DNA of 64,000 bases from G963701675 sp963701675 (GTDB taxonomy: Bacteria > Planctomycetota > Planctomycetia > Gemmatales > Gemmataceae), in contig OY969623.1 of the NCBI GenBank assembly GCA_963701675.1, positions 992,001 through 1,056,000 on the forward strand, read 5' to 3'. Each line of letters starts with the position of its first letter. The stretch's first letter is position 1. The position numbers were made by a program, and so were the translations under genes. Below are positions 1-8,746 of the stretch, in pieces. The notes beneath the pieces are model-generated. The model made no database searches. It saw nothing but the letters and a program-made list of their open reading frames with translations, and was not told the DNA's origin.

Positions 1-1
1 C

Positions 2-1171
2 GCCACCAATCGCTTCATTCTGCGGGAAATCCTCACGAATTGGCATATGACTCCCACGCTGGCGGACGGCGCGGAGCCGGCCTTTGCCGCGTTGGAGCAA
101 GCCCAGGCAGCCGCAACACCGATCGCGCTAATGATTTCGGACGTCAACATGCCTGAAACGGATGGGTTTGCACTTGCGGAAAGACTCAAGTCGGACAGCC
201 GTTTCGCATCGCTGCCGGTGATTTTGCTCACTTCGGCGGACCGTTTCGGCGACGTGGAACGGACACGTGCTCTCGGCCTCGCGGGCCACCTTATAAAGCC
301 GGTGCGTCACTCAGCGCTCTTGAACACCATCTTGCAGTCCTTTGGCAAACGAATTGGGGAGGGAGATGACTCTGGTCCGGGACGAACCCGGCAGGGCGCC
401 CGGCACCGCCGCTCCCTGCGCGTCCTGTTGGCCGAAGACAATGAGATCAACCAAACGATGGCGATCAACCTGCTGGAAAAATGGGGACACCGGGTCGTTG
501 TTGCCAACAACGGCCGAGAAGCGGTTGCCGCGACGGAGGACGATTCCTTCGATCTGGTTCTCATGGACTTGCAAATGCCGGAGATGGATGGCATGAAGGC
601 GACGACTGCCATTCGTTCCCGCGAAGCCAATCATGGCAACGGTAACCACGTCCCGATCATTGCCATGACGGCTCATGCCCTGAAGGGAGACCGCGAGCGC
701 TGTTTGGCGGCCGGCATGGATGGGTACGTTTCCAAGCCGATCCAGCCGCAGGATTTGAATCGCGAGATGGATTCCGTGTTGCCGTTGTCGTTGGCGGCAG
801 CATCCCATTCGAACCAGTTTCCACGAGAGGTTTTTGATCACGCCGCGCTCATGAAATACGTCGACGGCGACCATGAACTACTCGACAAGATCATTGCCCA
901 ATTTGTCGACACCAGCCCGAAGCTACTGGCGAAAGTGCGCGATGCCATCGACCACAACGATGCACCGGCGCTGGAATTCAGTGCACACACTCTCAAGGGC
1001 GCGGTCGGGAACTTTTTTGCGGGGCCGGCTCGCGCCGCCGCGTTGCGCCTCGAGGAATTCGGCGCCTCCGGAAAGCTCGCGGAAGCACGCCAAAGATTGG
1101 ACGATTTAGGAAAAGAGATCGAGCGACTGCGCGATGCGCTCGCATCGCTCGGCAGGGAGGCGGTCACTTGA
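2..1171 (+). CDS. Hybrid sensor histidine kinase, C-terminal part (REC-REC-HPt), 5' end outside window
   Basis: The frame is already open at base 2 and reads receiver-domain sequence (NRFILREILTNW) before the first ATG at 47, so the gene begins upstream of the window. Visible order: a receiver lacking its N-terminus, with acceptor Asp codon at 140-142 (motif ISDVNMPETDG) and conserved Lys in LIKP; a second full receiver starting near LRVLLAEDNEIN, with Asp codon at 566-568 (MDLQMPEMDG); and a C-terminal HPt domain with phospho-His codon at 986-988 (AHTLKG). This is the tail of a BarA/ArcB-like hybrid kinase, in which phosphate passes from His to Asp to HPt. The sensor and kinase core are not visible. 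The stop overlaps the next gene by three bases within TTGA, so the two are probably co-translated and the downstream receiver is a plausible output partner. Confidence 0.9.
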   Translation, partial: ATNRFILREILTNWHMTPTLADGAEPAFAALEQAQAAATPIALMISDVNMPETDGFALAERLKSDSRFASLPVILLTSADRFGDVERTRALGLAGHLIKPVRHSALLNTILQSFGKRIGEGDDSGPGRTRQGARHRRSLRVLLAEDNEINQTMAINLLEKWGHRVVVANNGREAVAATEDDSFDLVLMDLQMPEMDGMKATTAIRSREANHGNGNHVPIIAMTAHALKGDRERCLAAGMDGYVSKPIQPQDLNREMDSVLPLSLAAASHSNQFPREVFDHAALMKYVDGDHELLDKIIAQFVDTSPKLLAKVRDAIDHNDAPALEFSAHTLKGAVGNFFAGPARAAALRLEEFGASGKLAEARQRLDDLGKEIERLRDALASLGREAVT

Positions 1172-2376
1172 AAGTCCTCATCGCGGAGGACGATTTCATC
1201 TCGGCACAAGTCCTCCAGAACTACCTCGAAAAATGGGGGCACGAAGTCGTCACCGCGGAGAACGGCGTCGACGCGTGGCGAAAGTTCGAACAAGACGACA
1301 TCGCCATGGTCATCAGCGACTGGATGATGCCAGAAATGGACGGGCTGGAGCTCGTTCGCCGCATACGTGCCGCCGAGAAACCGGGTTACGTCTACGTCAT
1401 CCTCCTTACAGCGAAATCGACGAAGGACGATATTGTCCGCGGAATGGAGGCCGGCGCGGATGATTTTCTCGCCAAGCCCTTCGATCACGAAGAACTGCGT
1501 GTTCGGTTGCGCGCCGGCGAGCGCATTGTGCGTTTGGAACAAAAACTGGCCGGTCGAAATGACGAGCTGGAAACGGCCAATTCACAGATCATCAACGCCA
1601 ATCGCCGCATGAAACGCGATCTCGACGTCGCCGCCAAGATTCAACGCGCCCTTCTGCCGACCAATCTTCCCGAGTTTCCCAACGCACGGTTTGCGTGGGC
1701 GTTCATTCCCTGCGAAGAGCTTGCGGGCGACATTCTCGGCGTCGTCGGCCTGGATGAACGCCACGCCGGCCTGTACGTGTTGGACGTCAGCGGACACGGA
1801 GTCGCGGCGGCGTTGTCTTCCGTCAGCGTCCGCCATTTTCTGTCGCCGATTGCATCGGAGACCTCCCTCTTGCGGCGCACGGCATCGGGGTCTTCAACCA
1901 TCCGGATCGTGCCGCCCGCCGAAGTCGCCGACGAACTCAATCGCCAGTTCCCGATGGACGCTGCGACCGCGCAGTTCTTCACTTTGCTCTACGGAGTTCT
2001 CGACGTGGCACAACGGGAATTCCGCTATGTCTCCGCAGGTCATTTACCGCCGATCCACGTGCCGCGCGATCATGCTTCGATCGCCCTGGCAGCATCGGGT
2101 TATCCCATCGGCATCGTCGACCACGCGGACTACTCCGAACGCCTGGTAACCATGGAGGCCGGTGACCGGCTGTACCTATATTCCGACGGTGTTTCGGAGG
2201 CATTCAACAGCGATGGGCAACAGTTTGGGACCGAACGGCTGCTGCAGACTTTGGACGAAGGCCGCCAAATGCCGCTCGATGACAGCCTTCGACATTTGCT
2301 CACGCGGCTGGCTGAATGGAGCGGCACACCCCGGCCGGTGGACGACATTTCAATGCTCGCGGTCGAGGTCGACTAG
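1168..2376 (+). CDS. Response regulator with PP2C-type (RsbU/SpoIIE) phosphatase output
   Basis: 402 residues. The N-terminal receiver (about 1-120) has the acidic pair EDD, acceptor Asp51 in ISDWMMPEMDG and the conserved AKPF lysine. A short coiled linker (about 125-150) precedes a PPM/SpoIIE phosphatase domain with metal-binding signatures AGDILGV, LDVSGHG, YSDGVSEA and the terminal DDISML. The family dephosphorylates anti-sigma-factor antagonists in partner-switching cascades, and phosphorylation of the receiver normally controls it. The start is TTG at 1168, supported by GGGAGG at 1155-1160 and by overlap with the stop of the hybrid kinase gene. The pair probably forms one signalling module: kinase/HPt to receiver to phosphatase. 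No anti-sigma antagonist is visible nearby. It converges with the next gene with a 4-bp overlap. Confidence 0.9.
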   Translation: MKVLIAEDDFISAQVLQNYLEKWGHEVVTAENGVDAWRKFEQDDIAMVISDWMMPEMDGLELVRRIRAAEKPGYVYVILLTAKSTKDDIVRGMEAGADDFLAKPFDHEELRVRLRAGERIVRLEQKLAGRNDELETANSQIINANRRMKRDLDVAAKIQRALLPTNLPEFPNARFAWAFIPCEELAGDILGVVGLDERHAGLYVLDVSGHGVAAALSSVSVRHFLSPIASETSLLRRTASGSSTIRIVPPAEVADELNRQFPMDAATAQFFTLLYGVLDVAQREFRYVSAGHLPPIHVPRDHASIALAASGYPIGIVDHADYSERLVTMEAGDRLYLYSDGVSEAFNSDGQQFGTERLLQTLDEGRQMPLDDSLRHLLTRLAEWSGTPRPVDDISMLAVEVD

Positions 2377-2738
2377 GTGTCGGGCGCCGAGGTGACTGGT
2401 TCGACGGGCGCTGGGTACTTTGCGGCCGCGACGCGCTTTCGTTGACAGTAGAGTGTCAGCGGCAACGTAACCGTGTCGCCAATAAAGCTGAGCGGCGGAT
2501 CGATCAAAGCAAACATCAAGAAACTCCCCACATCCTCCACGAGGTCATCGAAACTGGGCGGCTCAAGGAACGGAACGCTCTGGAAACCCGCGCCAATCCA
2601 TTCCACGTCTTTTACCAAGCCGCCGTAAACCGTCGGGGCGCGGTCAGGATGTCGGACACCGTCGGCGAGATTGCAGATCGTTCCGCAACCCGCCGTTCCG
2701 ACGCTCAGGAGCGCAAGAACGCCGACCCACCTTTTCAT
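2373..2738 (-). CDS. YceK/YidQ-like lipoprotein
   Basis: 121 residues. There is a short basic N-terminus, a hydrophobic stretch and a lipobox-like TAGC with Cys18, so it is probably a lipoprotein. The body has the order typical of YceK/YidQ (DUF1375) proteins: a Cys-Gly-Thr start, a YGG segment, then FALIDPPLSFIGDTVTLP, which matches the family's IDLPLSxxxDTxxLP signature. The function of the family is unknown. The gene is on the minus strand, 106 bp upstream of the alaS stop, and its 3' end overlaps the phosphatase gene by 4 bp. Confidence 0.75.
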   Translation of the reverse strand: MKRWVGVLALLSVGTAGCGTICNLADGVRHPDRAPTVYGGLVKDVEWIGAGFQSVPFLEPPSFDDLVEDVGSFLMFALIDPPLSFIGDTVTLPLTLYCQRKRVAAAKYPAPVEPVTSAPDT

Positions 2739-2844
2739 GACCCACGACTCTCACCTGGATTCCGGAGCATGTGGGTTAGCGTTTGGATTGAGGCAAATCA
2801 AGTGCAGAGTTGAACCGAGCGGCTCTACGAGCCGCCGCTAAACA

Positions 2845-5535
2845 TTAGTCGGCGTGAAGGAGATCCCTTGCGAGTTGCCGGGCAAGTTGCAGCGCCTCCG
2901 GGAGTTTCCCTGGATCCTTGCCGCCGGCCTGGGCGAGGTTGGGTTTGCCGCCGCCTTTGCCGCCGACGACTTTGGCAATCTCGCCGACGAGTTTCCCGGC
3001 GTGGACGCCTTTCTTCACCAAGTCGTCGGTCACCGCGGCCAGAAGCTGGACCTTGCCATCATCCGCCCAGCCGAGCACGACGACGGCGCTTCCCGCCTTC
3101 TGCCGAAGCCGATCCACTTGTTGCCGTATTTGCTCGTCCGGGCCGCTGGGCATTTCGCCGACAATAATTCGCGCGCCGCCGGCGGTCTGGGCGTCCGCCA
3201 ACAGTTGGTCGCCCACACCTGTGAGGTCGGACGCCGCGCCCTTCTTCAGTTGTTGTTGCAGTCTCTTGATTTCCTCCTGAAGGGCATCGACGCGAGCAGG
3301 CAGGTCGTCCGCTTTGCAACGAAATCGATTGGTGAGTTCGGCCAGCACGGCATCCTGCCGTTGTGCAACGGCCACCGCCTCCTTGGCCGTGACACACGTG
3401 AGGCGGCGCACGCCCTTGCCGACGCCTTCTTCCGAAACGACCTTGAAGAAACCAGCCTGGCCCGTGTGATTCAAATGCGTGCCGCCGCAAAACTCACGAC
3501 TGAAACCGTCGCCGATTTCGACGACTCGAACGACGTCGCCGTACTTGTCACCGAAGAACGCACGCACTCCCGGCAATTGCCGCGCGTCGAAAATGGAAAT
3601 CTCGCGCCACTGGACGGCCAGGTCATCGTAGATCTTCTCGTTCACGGCACGTTCGACTTCGGCGACTTGTTCCGACGTCATCGGCCCGCTGTGCGAAAAG
3701 TCGAACGTAAACTCATCCGGTGCAACTTTACTGCCGCGCTGCTCCACGTGTTCACCGAGGACCTTGCGCAAGGCCCAATGAAGCAAATGCGTGGCCGTGT
3801 GGTTTTTCCGCGTGAAATCGCGGATGGGGTCAACCGCGAGGTCGGCCGATTGCCCGACTTCGATCCAGCCATCGCTGACGTGGCCCACATGGACAACGGC
3901 GTTACCCATTTTCAGCGTCTGATCGACGTGAAAACTGCCGGTCGGCGTGATCACACTGCCCCTGTCGCCGATTTGTCCGCCGGCCTCTGCGTAGAAGCAG
4001 GTTTGACTGAGAACTAATCCGACTTGTTCGCGCCGATCTAGTCGACCGGTCCTGATGAAGTCGTTGTCGTCGATCCAACCAAGGATTTGGCCACCGCCGG
4101 CGAGGCCGATCCACTTGGGGCGGTCGTTGGTTTCGGGCAAGCTCACATTGACATTGGGTGCGCTTTGTTTGACGACGGCCTGACCGCGCGACTTTTCCTC
4201 GTGTTCCTTCATCAGCCGCTGGTAGCCATCGGTGTCCACGGACAACTGGCGTTCTTGAGCCATTTGCCGTGTAAGGTCCGGCGGAAATCCGTAGGTCGTA
4301 TGCAGATCGAACACGTCTTTGCCGCCGATCATGCCGGTGTCACCGGCCGAGCGATCGGCCGCACTTTCGAAGAGCGTCAGGCCTCGCTCGATGGTTCGCA
4401 GGAAGTCCGCTTCTTCCGTCTTGATGACATCGGCCATCCGGCCCGGAGTTTTCTTGAGTTCAGGGAAAGCGCCGCCCATGTGATCCACGAGCGCCGGCAC
4501 GAGTTTATAGATGAACGGCTCACGCTGTCCGAAGCATTGCCAACCGAAGCGGACGGCGCGGCGGAGGACACTCCGCATCACTGAGCCGCGACCCTTGTTG
4601 TCGGGCAAGGCGCCATCTGTGATGGCAAATGTTAACATCCGCAAGTGGTCGGCGATCACCCGAAACGCGACATCGGTCAAATCGTCCAGTCGGCCGCCGT
4701 ACTTCTTCCCGGTTAGTTTTCCAATCGCATCCATGATGGGCGTGAACACGTCGGTGTCGTAATTGCTCGTCTTTCCTTGCAGCACCGCCGTGACGCGCTC
4801 GAAGCCCATGCCGGTGTCGACGTGCTTGGCGGGCAACGGCGTGAGTTTCCCGGCATCGTCGCGGTTGTACTGAATGAAAACGAGATTCCAGATTTCCATC
4901 ACGCTCGGATCGCCGGCGTTGACGAGATGGCCACCTGTTCGGTCCGGCGTGCGGTCGATGTGGATTTCACTGCACGGGCCACAAGGGCCGGTTTCGCCCA
5001 TCATCCAGAAATTGTCTTTCTTGCCGAAACGGTGGACGTGCGTCGGATCGATGTCAGTGACTTCCTTCCAGAGGCGTTCCGCTTCGACATCGGCCTCCAA
5101 GCCCACAGGTTGCGACCCGTGGGCTTCGAGTGCATCGCCGCCAAAGACGGTGGCATGCAGCCGGGACTTGTCGATCTTCCAGACTTCCGTCAGCAGTTCC
5201 CACGCCCAGCGAATGGCCTCGGCCTTGTAATAATCGCCGAACGACCAGTTGCCGAGCATCTCGAAAAACGTGTGGTGGTAGGTATCGCGACCGACTTCCT
5301 CGAGATCGTTGTGCTTGCCGCTGACGCGGACGCACTTCTGCGAATTGACCGCACGTTTGTAGGGCCGAGTGCCGACGCCGAGAAAGACGTCCTTGAACTG
5401 ATTCATGCCCGCATTGGTGAACATCAACGTCGGATCGTCCAACGGCACCACGCTGGACGACGGCACGAAGGTATGGCCGTGCTTTTGCACGAAAAAGTCG
5501 ATGAACTGCCGGCGAATCTCATTGGCGTTCGGCAT
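2845..5535 (-). CDS. alaS: Alanyl-tRNA synthetase
   Basis: 896 residues, full length for the family. It charges tRNA-Ala. The N-terminal class II catalytic core contains FVPSSSVVPLDDPTLMFTNA and RFGKKDNFWMMGETGPCGPC. The editing domain has the metal ligands HTATHLLH (about residues 577-584) and CGGTH (about 682-686). A C-terminal coiled-coil and DHHA1 domain ends with the Gly-rich GGKGGGKPNLAQAGG. The ATG start overlaps the stop of larC by one base (TAATG), so the gene is translationally coupled to larC. The stop is in an AT-rich spot at 2845 with no evident strong terminator. Confidence 0.98.
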   Translation of the reverse strand: MPNANEIRRQFIDFFVQKHGHTFVPSSSVVPLDDPTLMFTNAGMNQFKDVFLGVGTRPYKRAVNSQKCVRVSGKHNDLEEVGRDTYHHTFFEMLGNWSFGDYYKAEAIRWAWELLTEVWKIDKSRLHATVFGGDALEAHGSQPVGLEADVEAERLWKEVTDIDPTHVHRFGKKDNFWMMGETGPCGPCSEIHIDRTPDRTGGHLVNAGDPSVMEIWNLVFIQYNRDDAGKLTPLPAKHVDTGMGFERVTAVLQGKTSNYDTDVFTPIMDAIGKLTGKKYGGRLDDLTDVAFRVIADHLRMLTFAITDGALPDNKGRGSVMRSVLRRAVRFGWQCFGQREPFIYKLVPALVDHMGGAFPELKKTPGRMADVIKTEEADFLRTIERGLTLFESAADRSAGDTGMIGGKDVFDLHTTYGFPPDLTRQMAQERQLSVDTDGYQRLMKEHEEKSRGQAVVKQSAPNVNVSLPETNDRPKWIGLAGGGQILGWIDDNDFIRTGRLDRREQVGLVLSQTCFYAEAGGQIGDRGSVITPTGSFHVDQTLKMGNAVVHVGHVSDGWIEVGQSADLAVDPIRDFTRKNHTATHLLHWALRKVLGEHVEQRGSKVAPDEFTFDFSHSGPMTSEQVAEVERAVNEKIYDDLAVQWREISIFDARQLPGVRAFFGDKYGDVVRVVEIGDGFSREFCGGTHLNHTGQAGFFKVVSEEGVGKGVRRLTCVTAKEAVAVAQRQDAVLAELTNRFRCKADDLPARVDALQEEIKRLQQQLKKGAASDLTGVGDQLLADAQTAGGARIIVGEMPSGPDEQIRQQVDRLRQKAGSAVVVLGWADDGKVQLLAAVTDDLVKKGVHAGKLVGEIAKVVGGKGGGKPNLAQAGGKDPGKLPEALQLARQLARDLLHAD

Positions 5536-6716
5536 TACCCAACGTCCTTGGAATGCGTATATGCGTTTTGAACCGTCCGGAAAACCACGCGCAAGGCCAC
5601 CCCATGTTCACGCGCGACTCGGGCGCAATCTTCATACTCAGGCGTAAAAACGGGCGGCCGATTCTCGGCCCAGCCGATCTTGCCTTTCACCTTTCCCCAC
5701 GGGGTATCGACGAAATGCGCCTTTCGTTGCAACGTGTCTCGTGTTACCCGATATCGGCGGATTCCGAATGTCGCCGTCTCGCGAAACAGGATTTCCTCCA
5801 GTGCGGGAATGTTGGCTTCGGTCGTTAGAACGCTGAGTAGGATGGCCGGGCGATTCTTTTTCATGAAAATCGGAGTGGTGTACACATCCAGTGCCCCTGC
5901 GCCTAACAGCAATTCATAGCAGTAGCCGACGACCTCTGCCGGAAGATCGTCCAAATTGGTCTCCAGCACCCAAACCCGCTCCACGTCGAAGTCCACGGGT
6001 TCGCTCGCAACACCCACGAGCAACCGCAAGAGGTTTGGTTGTTCCGGGAAGTTACGCTTACCGGCGCCGTGGCCAATCGACTCGATGGTCATAGCAGGCG
6101 AATCCACCCATTCCGACACGACCGTGGTCAGTATGGCCGCTCCGGTCGGCGTGGTCAGTTCCGCCTTGATCTCCGACGACGCCAACGGAACACCCTTGAG
6201 CAACTCGGCCGTGCCCGGCGCCGGCACCGGCATCAGGCCATGGGCACACTTCACCATGCCGCTTCCCGTCGGCACCGGACGGCTGGTGAACCGCTGCACG
6301 CCCAATAAATCGAGAGCGATGGCACACCCTACAATGTCGGCGACGCTGTCGAGGGCGCCGACCTCGTGAAAATGCACCTTCTCGATAGGCATGCCATGGG
6401 CAGCCGCTTCCGCCTGAGCAAGCCTGCGAAAGATCCGCAACGCCAGATCGCGCTGCGCATCGCTGAGGCGACCACGGCGGAGGATGTCCTCAATGTCCGG
6501 CAGATGGCGGTGCGTATCGTCTTCGGGAGCTTCAACCCGCACTTGCGTGGCCGCGAAGCCGCCCTTTCGCACCTTTTCGATTTCAAGCTTCACCGGCAAT
6601 CCCAACGAATCGATCCCTGCGCGGATCGCGCCCGCGTCGACACCGGCATCTATCAGGGCGCCGAGCGTCATGTCGCCGCTGATGCCGCTGAAACAATCGA
6701 AGTGAGCTACACGCAC
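5535..6716 (-). CDS. larC: LarC-type nickel insertion protein (nickel-pincer cofactor cyclometallase)
   Basis: 393 residues. The opening HFDCFSGISGDMTLGALIDAG is the diagnostic N-terminus of LarC (TIGR00299), followed by KVHFHEVGALDSVADIVG and the C-terminal ETNLDDLPAEVVGY. LarC inserts nickel into the thiocarboxylated nicotinate cofactor used by lactate racemase and related enzymes. The start is GTG at 6716 with GGAGG at 6722-6726. It is one continuous frame here, whereas some species make LarC by programmed frameshifting. No larA, larB or larE homologue is visible in this window. It forms a two-gene unit with alaS. Confidence 0.92.
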   Translation of the reverse strand: MRVAHFDCFSGISGDMTLGALIDAGVDAGAIRAGIDSLGLPVKLEIEKVRKGGFAATQVRVEAPEDDTHRHLPDIEDILRRGRLSDAQRDLALRIFRRLAQAEAAAHGMPIEKVHFHEVGALDSVADIVGCAIALDLLGVQRFTSRPVPTGSGMVKCAHGLMPVPAPGTAELLKGVPLASSEIKAELTTPTGAAILTTVVSEWVDSPAMTIESIGHGAGKRNFPEQPNLLRLLVGVASEPVDFDVERVWVLETNLDDLPAEVVGYCYELLLGAGALDVYTTPIFMKKNRPAILLSVLTTEANIPALEEILFRETATFGIRRYRVTRDTLQRKAHFVDTPWGKVKGKIGWAENRPPVFTPEYEDCARVAREHGVALRVVFRTVQNAYTHSKDVG

Positions 6717-6820
6717 GAATCGGACCTCCGTGCACGGATTTTACTGCGCGGTCCCATTTTTACCCAATGGACGTTTTGTGATCTAAACTCGGATACACCC
6801 GGTTCCCATGGAGTTAGTAC

Positions 6821-8746
6821 GTGGCTGAGACCACTGCCCGTCTCGAAACACTTGTCACGCTGGCACATCCCGACGGCGGCTGGGGATACACGCCCGGACA
6901 GGCCGCCCATCTCGAGCCAACGTGTGCAGCGCTTCTCGCTTTATCGTTCGCGCCAGAACCGTTCCGAGATGCCATTGCCAAGGGCAGGGCAGCGTTGGAG
7001 ACCTTCGCGGCGCCCGACGGTTCATACCAACTCGATCGCGGACGTCCGGAAGCGCTGTGGCCGACTGCATGGGTACTCTTCGTGCAATGCGCTTTGGCCT
7101 ATCCGCGCGAACAAATCGACCGAACCGCGACGCGGCTACTGGCGATCAAGGGACGGCGGCCGGATGATCCGGAGTTTGCGGAATTCGTTGACATCGATTG
7201 CAATCTTCAAGGCTGGCCGTGGGCCATCGGAAATTTCTCGTGGGCCGAGCCGACGGCATGGGCTTGCCTCGCACTTCGCCATGCCGGTTTCGGAGACCAC
7301 GAACGTGTCGAGGAAGGCATCCGCCTGCTGCTCGATCGAACGTGTGATTCCGGCGGCATCAATTACGGAAATCGCAAAGTCCTGGGGCGATACACCGATC
7401 CACTGCCGGAGCCGACGGCGTTCATGCTATTGGCGTTACAGGGGCACGCTGAACATCCCCGTGTCGCCGCATCCGTGAAGTACCTGGAGAGGCAAGCGCT
7501 GGCTGCGGAAGATTTGGAATTGCTTTGTTGGGCAAGGCTCGCCCTGGACTTGTATCCAACTCACTTAGAATCGGCCGGCAATCTCGACGTGATAGAAGCG
7601 CGAATTCGGGCGGCCCACGCGGACCGGACGCAGACGTCATGGGTGCGACCATCCCCGCTGCGAGATGCGTTGACGGTGTTGGCGCTTTTCACCGCCCAGC
7701 GGAACTTCTTCCGGCTTCCGACCGACGTGCGACCAAGCCAATCGACGCCAAGCTCCGCGCCGCTGCACTTGCACCGTCCGTGGGCGGAGCGTGTTCGTTC
7801 CAGTTTTCGCGGCATGTTGCTTAGCGGCGCGAATCGGCTTCGCCCGCTTCCGGCAAAATCAGCGGTGCACATCGCCGCGGTCTGTGACTACAACGCGGAC
7901 CTGGCCGACGCCTTGCAGCGGCAGTTCGAATCGTTCCGCGACCGTGTACCTCTCGCCGGAAAGCGCGTCGTCTTGAAACCGAACCTGGTGGAGTATCACC
8001 GCGACAAACCCATCAACACCGACCCACGAGTTGTCGCCGCGGCGATTGAACTTTGCCGCCGCGAAGGGGCCGCCGAGGTGATCGTGGCCGAAGGGCCGGG
8101 GCACTGTCGAAATGCCGAGCACCTGGTTCGCGCCAGCGGTTTGGGCGACGTGCTTCGGCATTACGGCGTTCGCTTCGTCGATCTCAACCACGATGAGCCG
8201 GCCAAGCGCGTCAATGTCGGCCGTCTCACCGGTCTCGACCATCTGTACTTGTCGCAAACCATCGCGACGGCCGACGTCGTGATCTCGCTGCCCAAGGTGA
8301 AGACGCACCACTGGGCGGGAGCCACGTTGTCGATGAAGAACCTCTTCGGAACACTCCCCGGCATTTGCTACGGCTGGCCGAAGAACGAGCTGCACTGGCG
8401 CGGCATCAACCACAGCATCGTCGACATCGCCATGACCCGGACGCCCGACCTCGCCATCGTCGACGGCATCGTCGGTATGGAAGGCGACGGTCCGCTGAAC
8501 GGAACGCCGAAACCTCTCCGCGCGATAATCATGGGATGCGACGTCGTGTCGGTCGACGCTACCTGTTGCCGACTGATGCAGCTCGATCCGTCTCGAATCA
8601 GTTACCTGGTCATGGCCCATTCGAAGCGACTCGGACTGCTGGCCGAGCAGTCGATCGAGCAAATCGGTGAATCGATCGCGGCTTTGGCGCAGCCCTTTGA
8701 AACCGTGCCGCACTTCCACGAGCTTCAGGTCGGCCGGTCCGCGTGA
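6821..8746 (+). CDS. Fusion protein: prenyltransferase-like alpha/alpha-toroid plus DUF362 domain
   Basis: 641 residues. Residues 1 to about 300 resemble terpene-cyclase/prenyltransferase repeats: PDGGWGYTPG, LQGWPWAIGNFSWAEPTAWA and a third repeat GGINYGN followed by EPTAFMLLAL. About residues 345-640 form a DUF362 domain, with KPNLVEYH, NTDPRVVAAAI, SLPKVKTHHWAGATLSMKNL and IVDGIVGMEGDGPLNG. DUF362 proteins are of unknown function and are often found next to ferredoxin domains, but no CxxCxxC cluster is present here. The start is GTG at 6821. The gene is divergent from larC, with only about 100 bp between them holding a possible TAAACT -10 at 6784-6789. It overlaps the malQ 3' end by 22 bp, tail to tail. 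Confidence 0.8.
   Translation: MAETTARLETLVTLAHPDGGWGYTPGQAAHLEPTCAALLALSFAPEPFRDAIAKGRAALETFAAPDGSYQLDRGRPEALWPTAWVLFVQCALAYPREQIDRTATRLLAIKGRRPDDPEFAEFVDIDCNLQGWPWAIGNFSWAEPTAWACLALRHAGFGDHERVEEGIRLLLDRTCDSGGINYGNRKVLGRYTDPLPEPTAFMLLALQGHAEHPRVAASVKYLERQALAAEDLELLCWARLALDLYPTHLESAGNLDVIEARIRAAHADRTQTSWVRPSPLRDALTVLALFTAQRNFFRLPTDVRPSQSTPSSAPLHLHRPWAERVRSSFRGMLLSGANRLRPLPAKSAVHIAAVCDYNADLADALQRQFESFRDRVPLAGKRVVLKPNLVEYHRDKPINTDPRVVAAAIELCRREGAAEVIVAEGPGHCRNAEHLVRASGLGDVLRHYGVRFVDLNHDEPAKRVNVGRLTGLDHLYLSQTIATADVVISLPKVKTHHWAGATLSMKNLFGTLPGICYGWPKNELHWRGINHSIVDIAMTRTPDLAIVDGIVGMEGDGPLNGTPKPLRAIIMGCDVVSVDATCCRLMQLDPSRISYLVMAHSKRLGLLAEQSIEQIGESIAALAQPFETVPHFHELQVGRSA

Noticed and set aside
2854..4017. 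Long plus-strand frame inside alaS (387 residues)
   Set aside because: It lies wholly antisense to conserved alaS motifs, and its composition mirrors codon bias of the real gene.
4777..5571. Long plus-strand frame antisense to alaS (264 residues)
   Set aside because: Antisense shadow of the conserved N-terminal synthetase domain, with no ribosome site.
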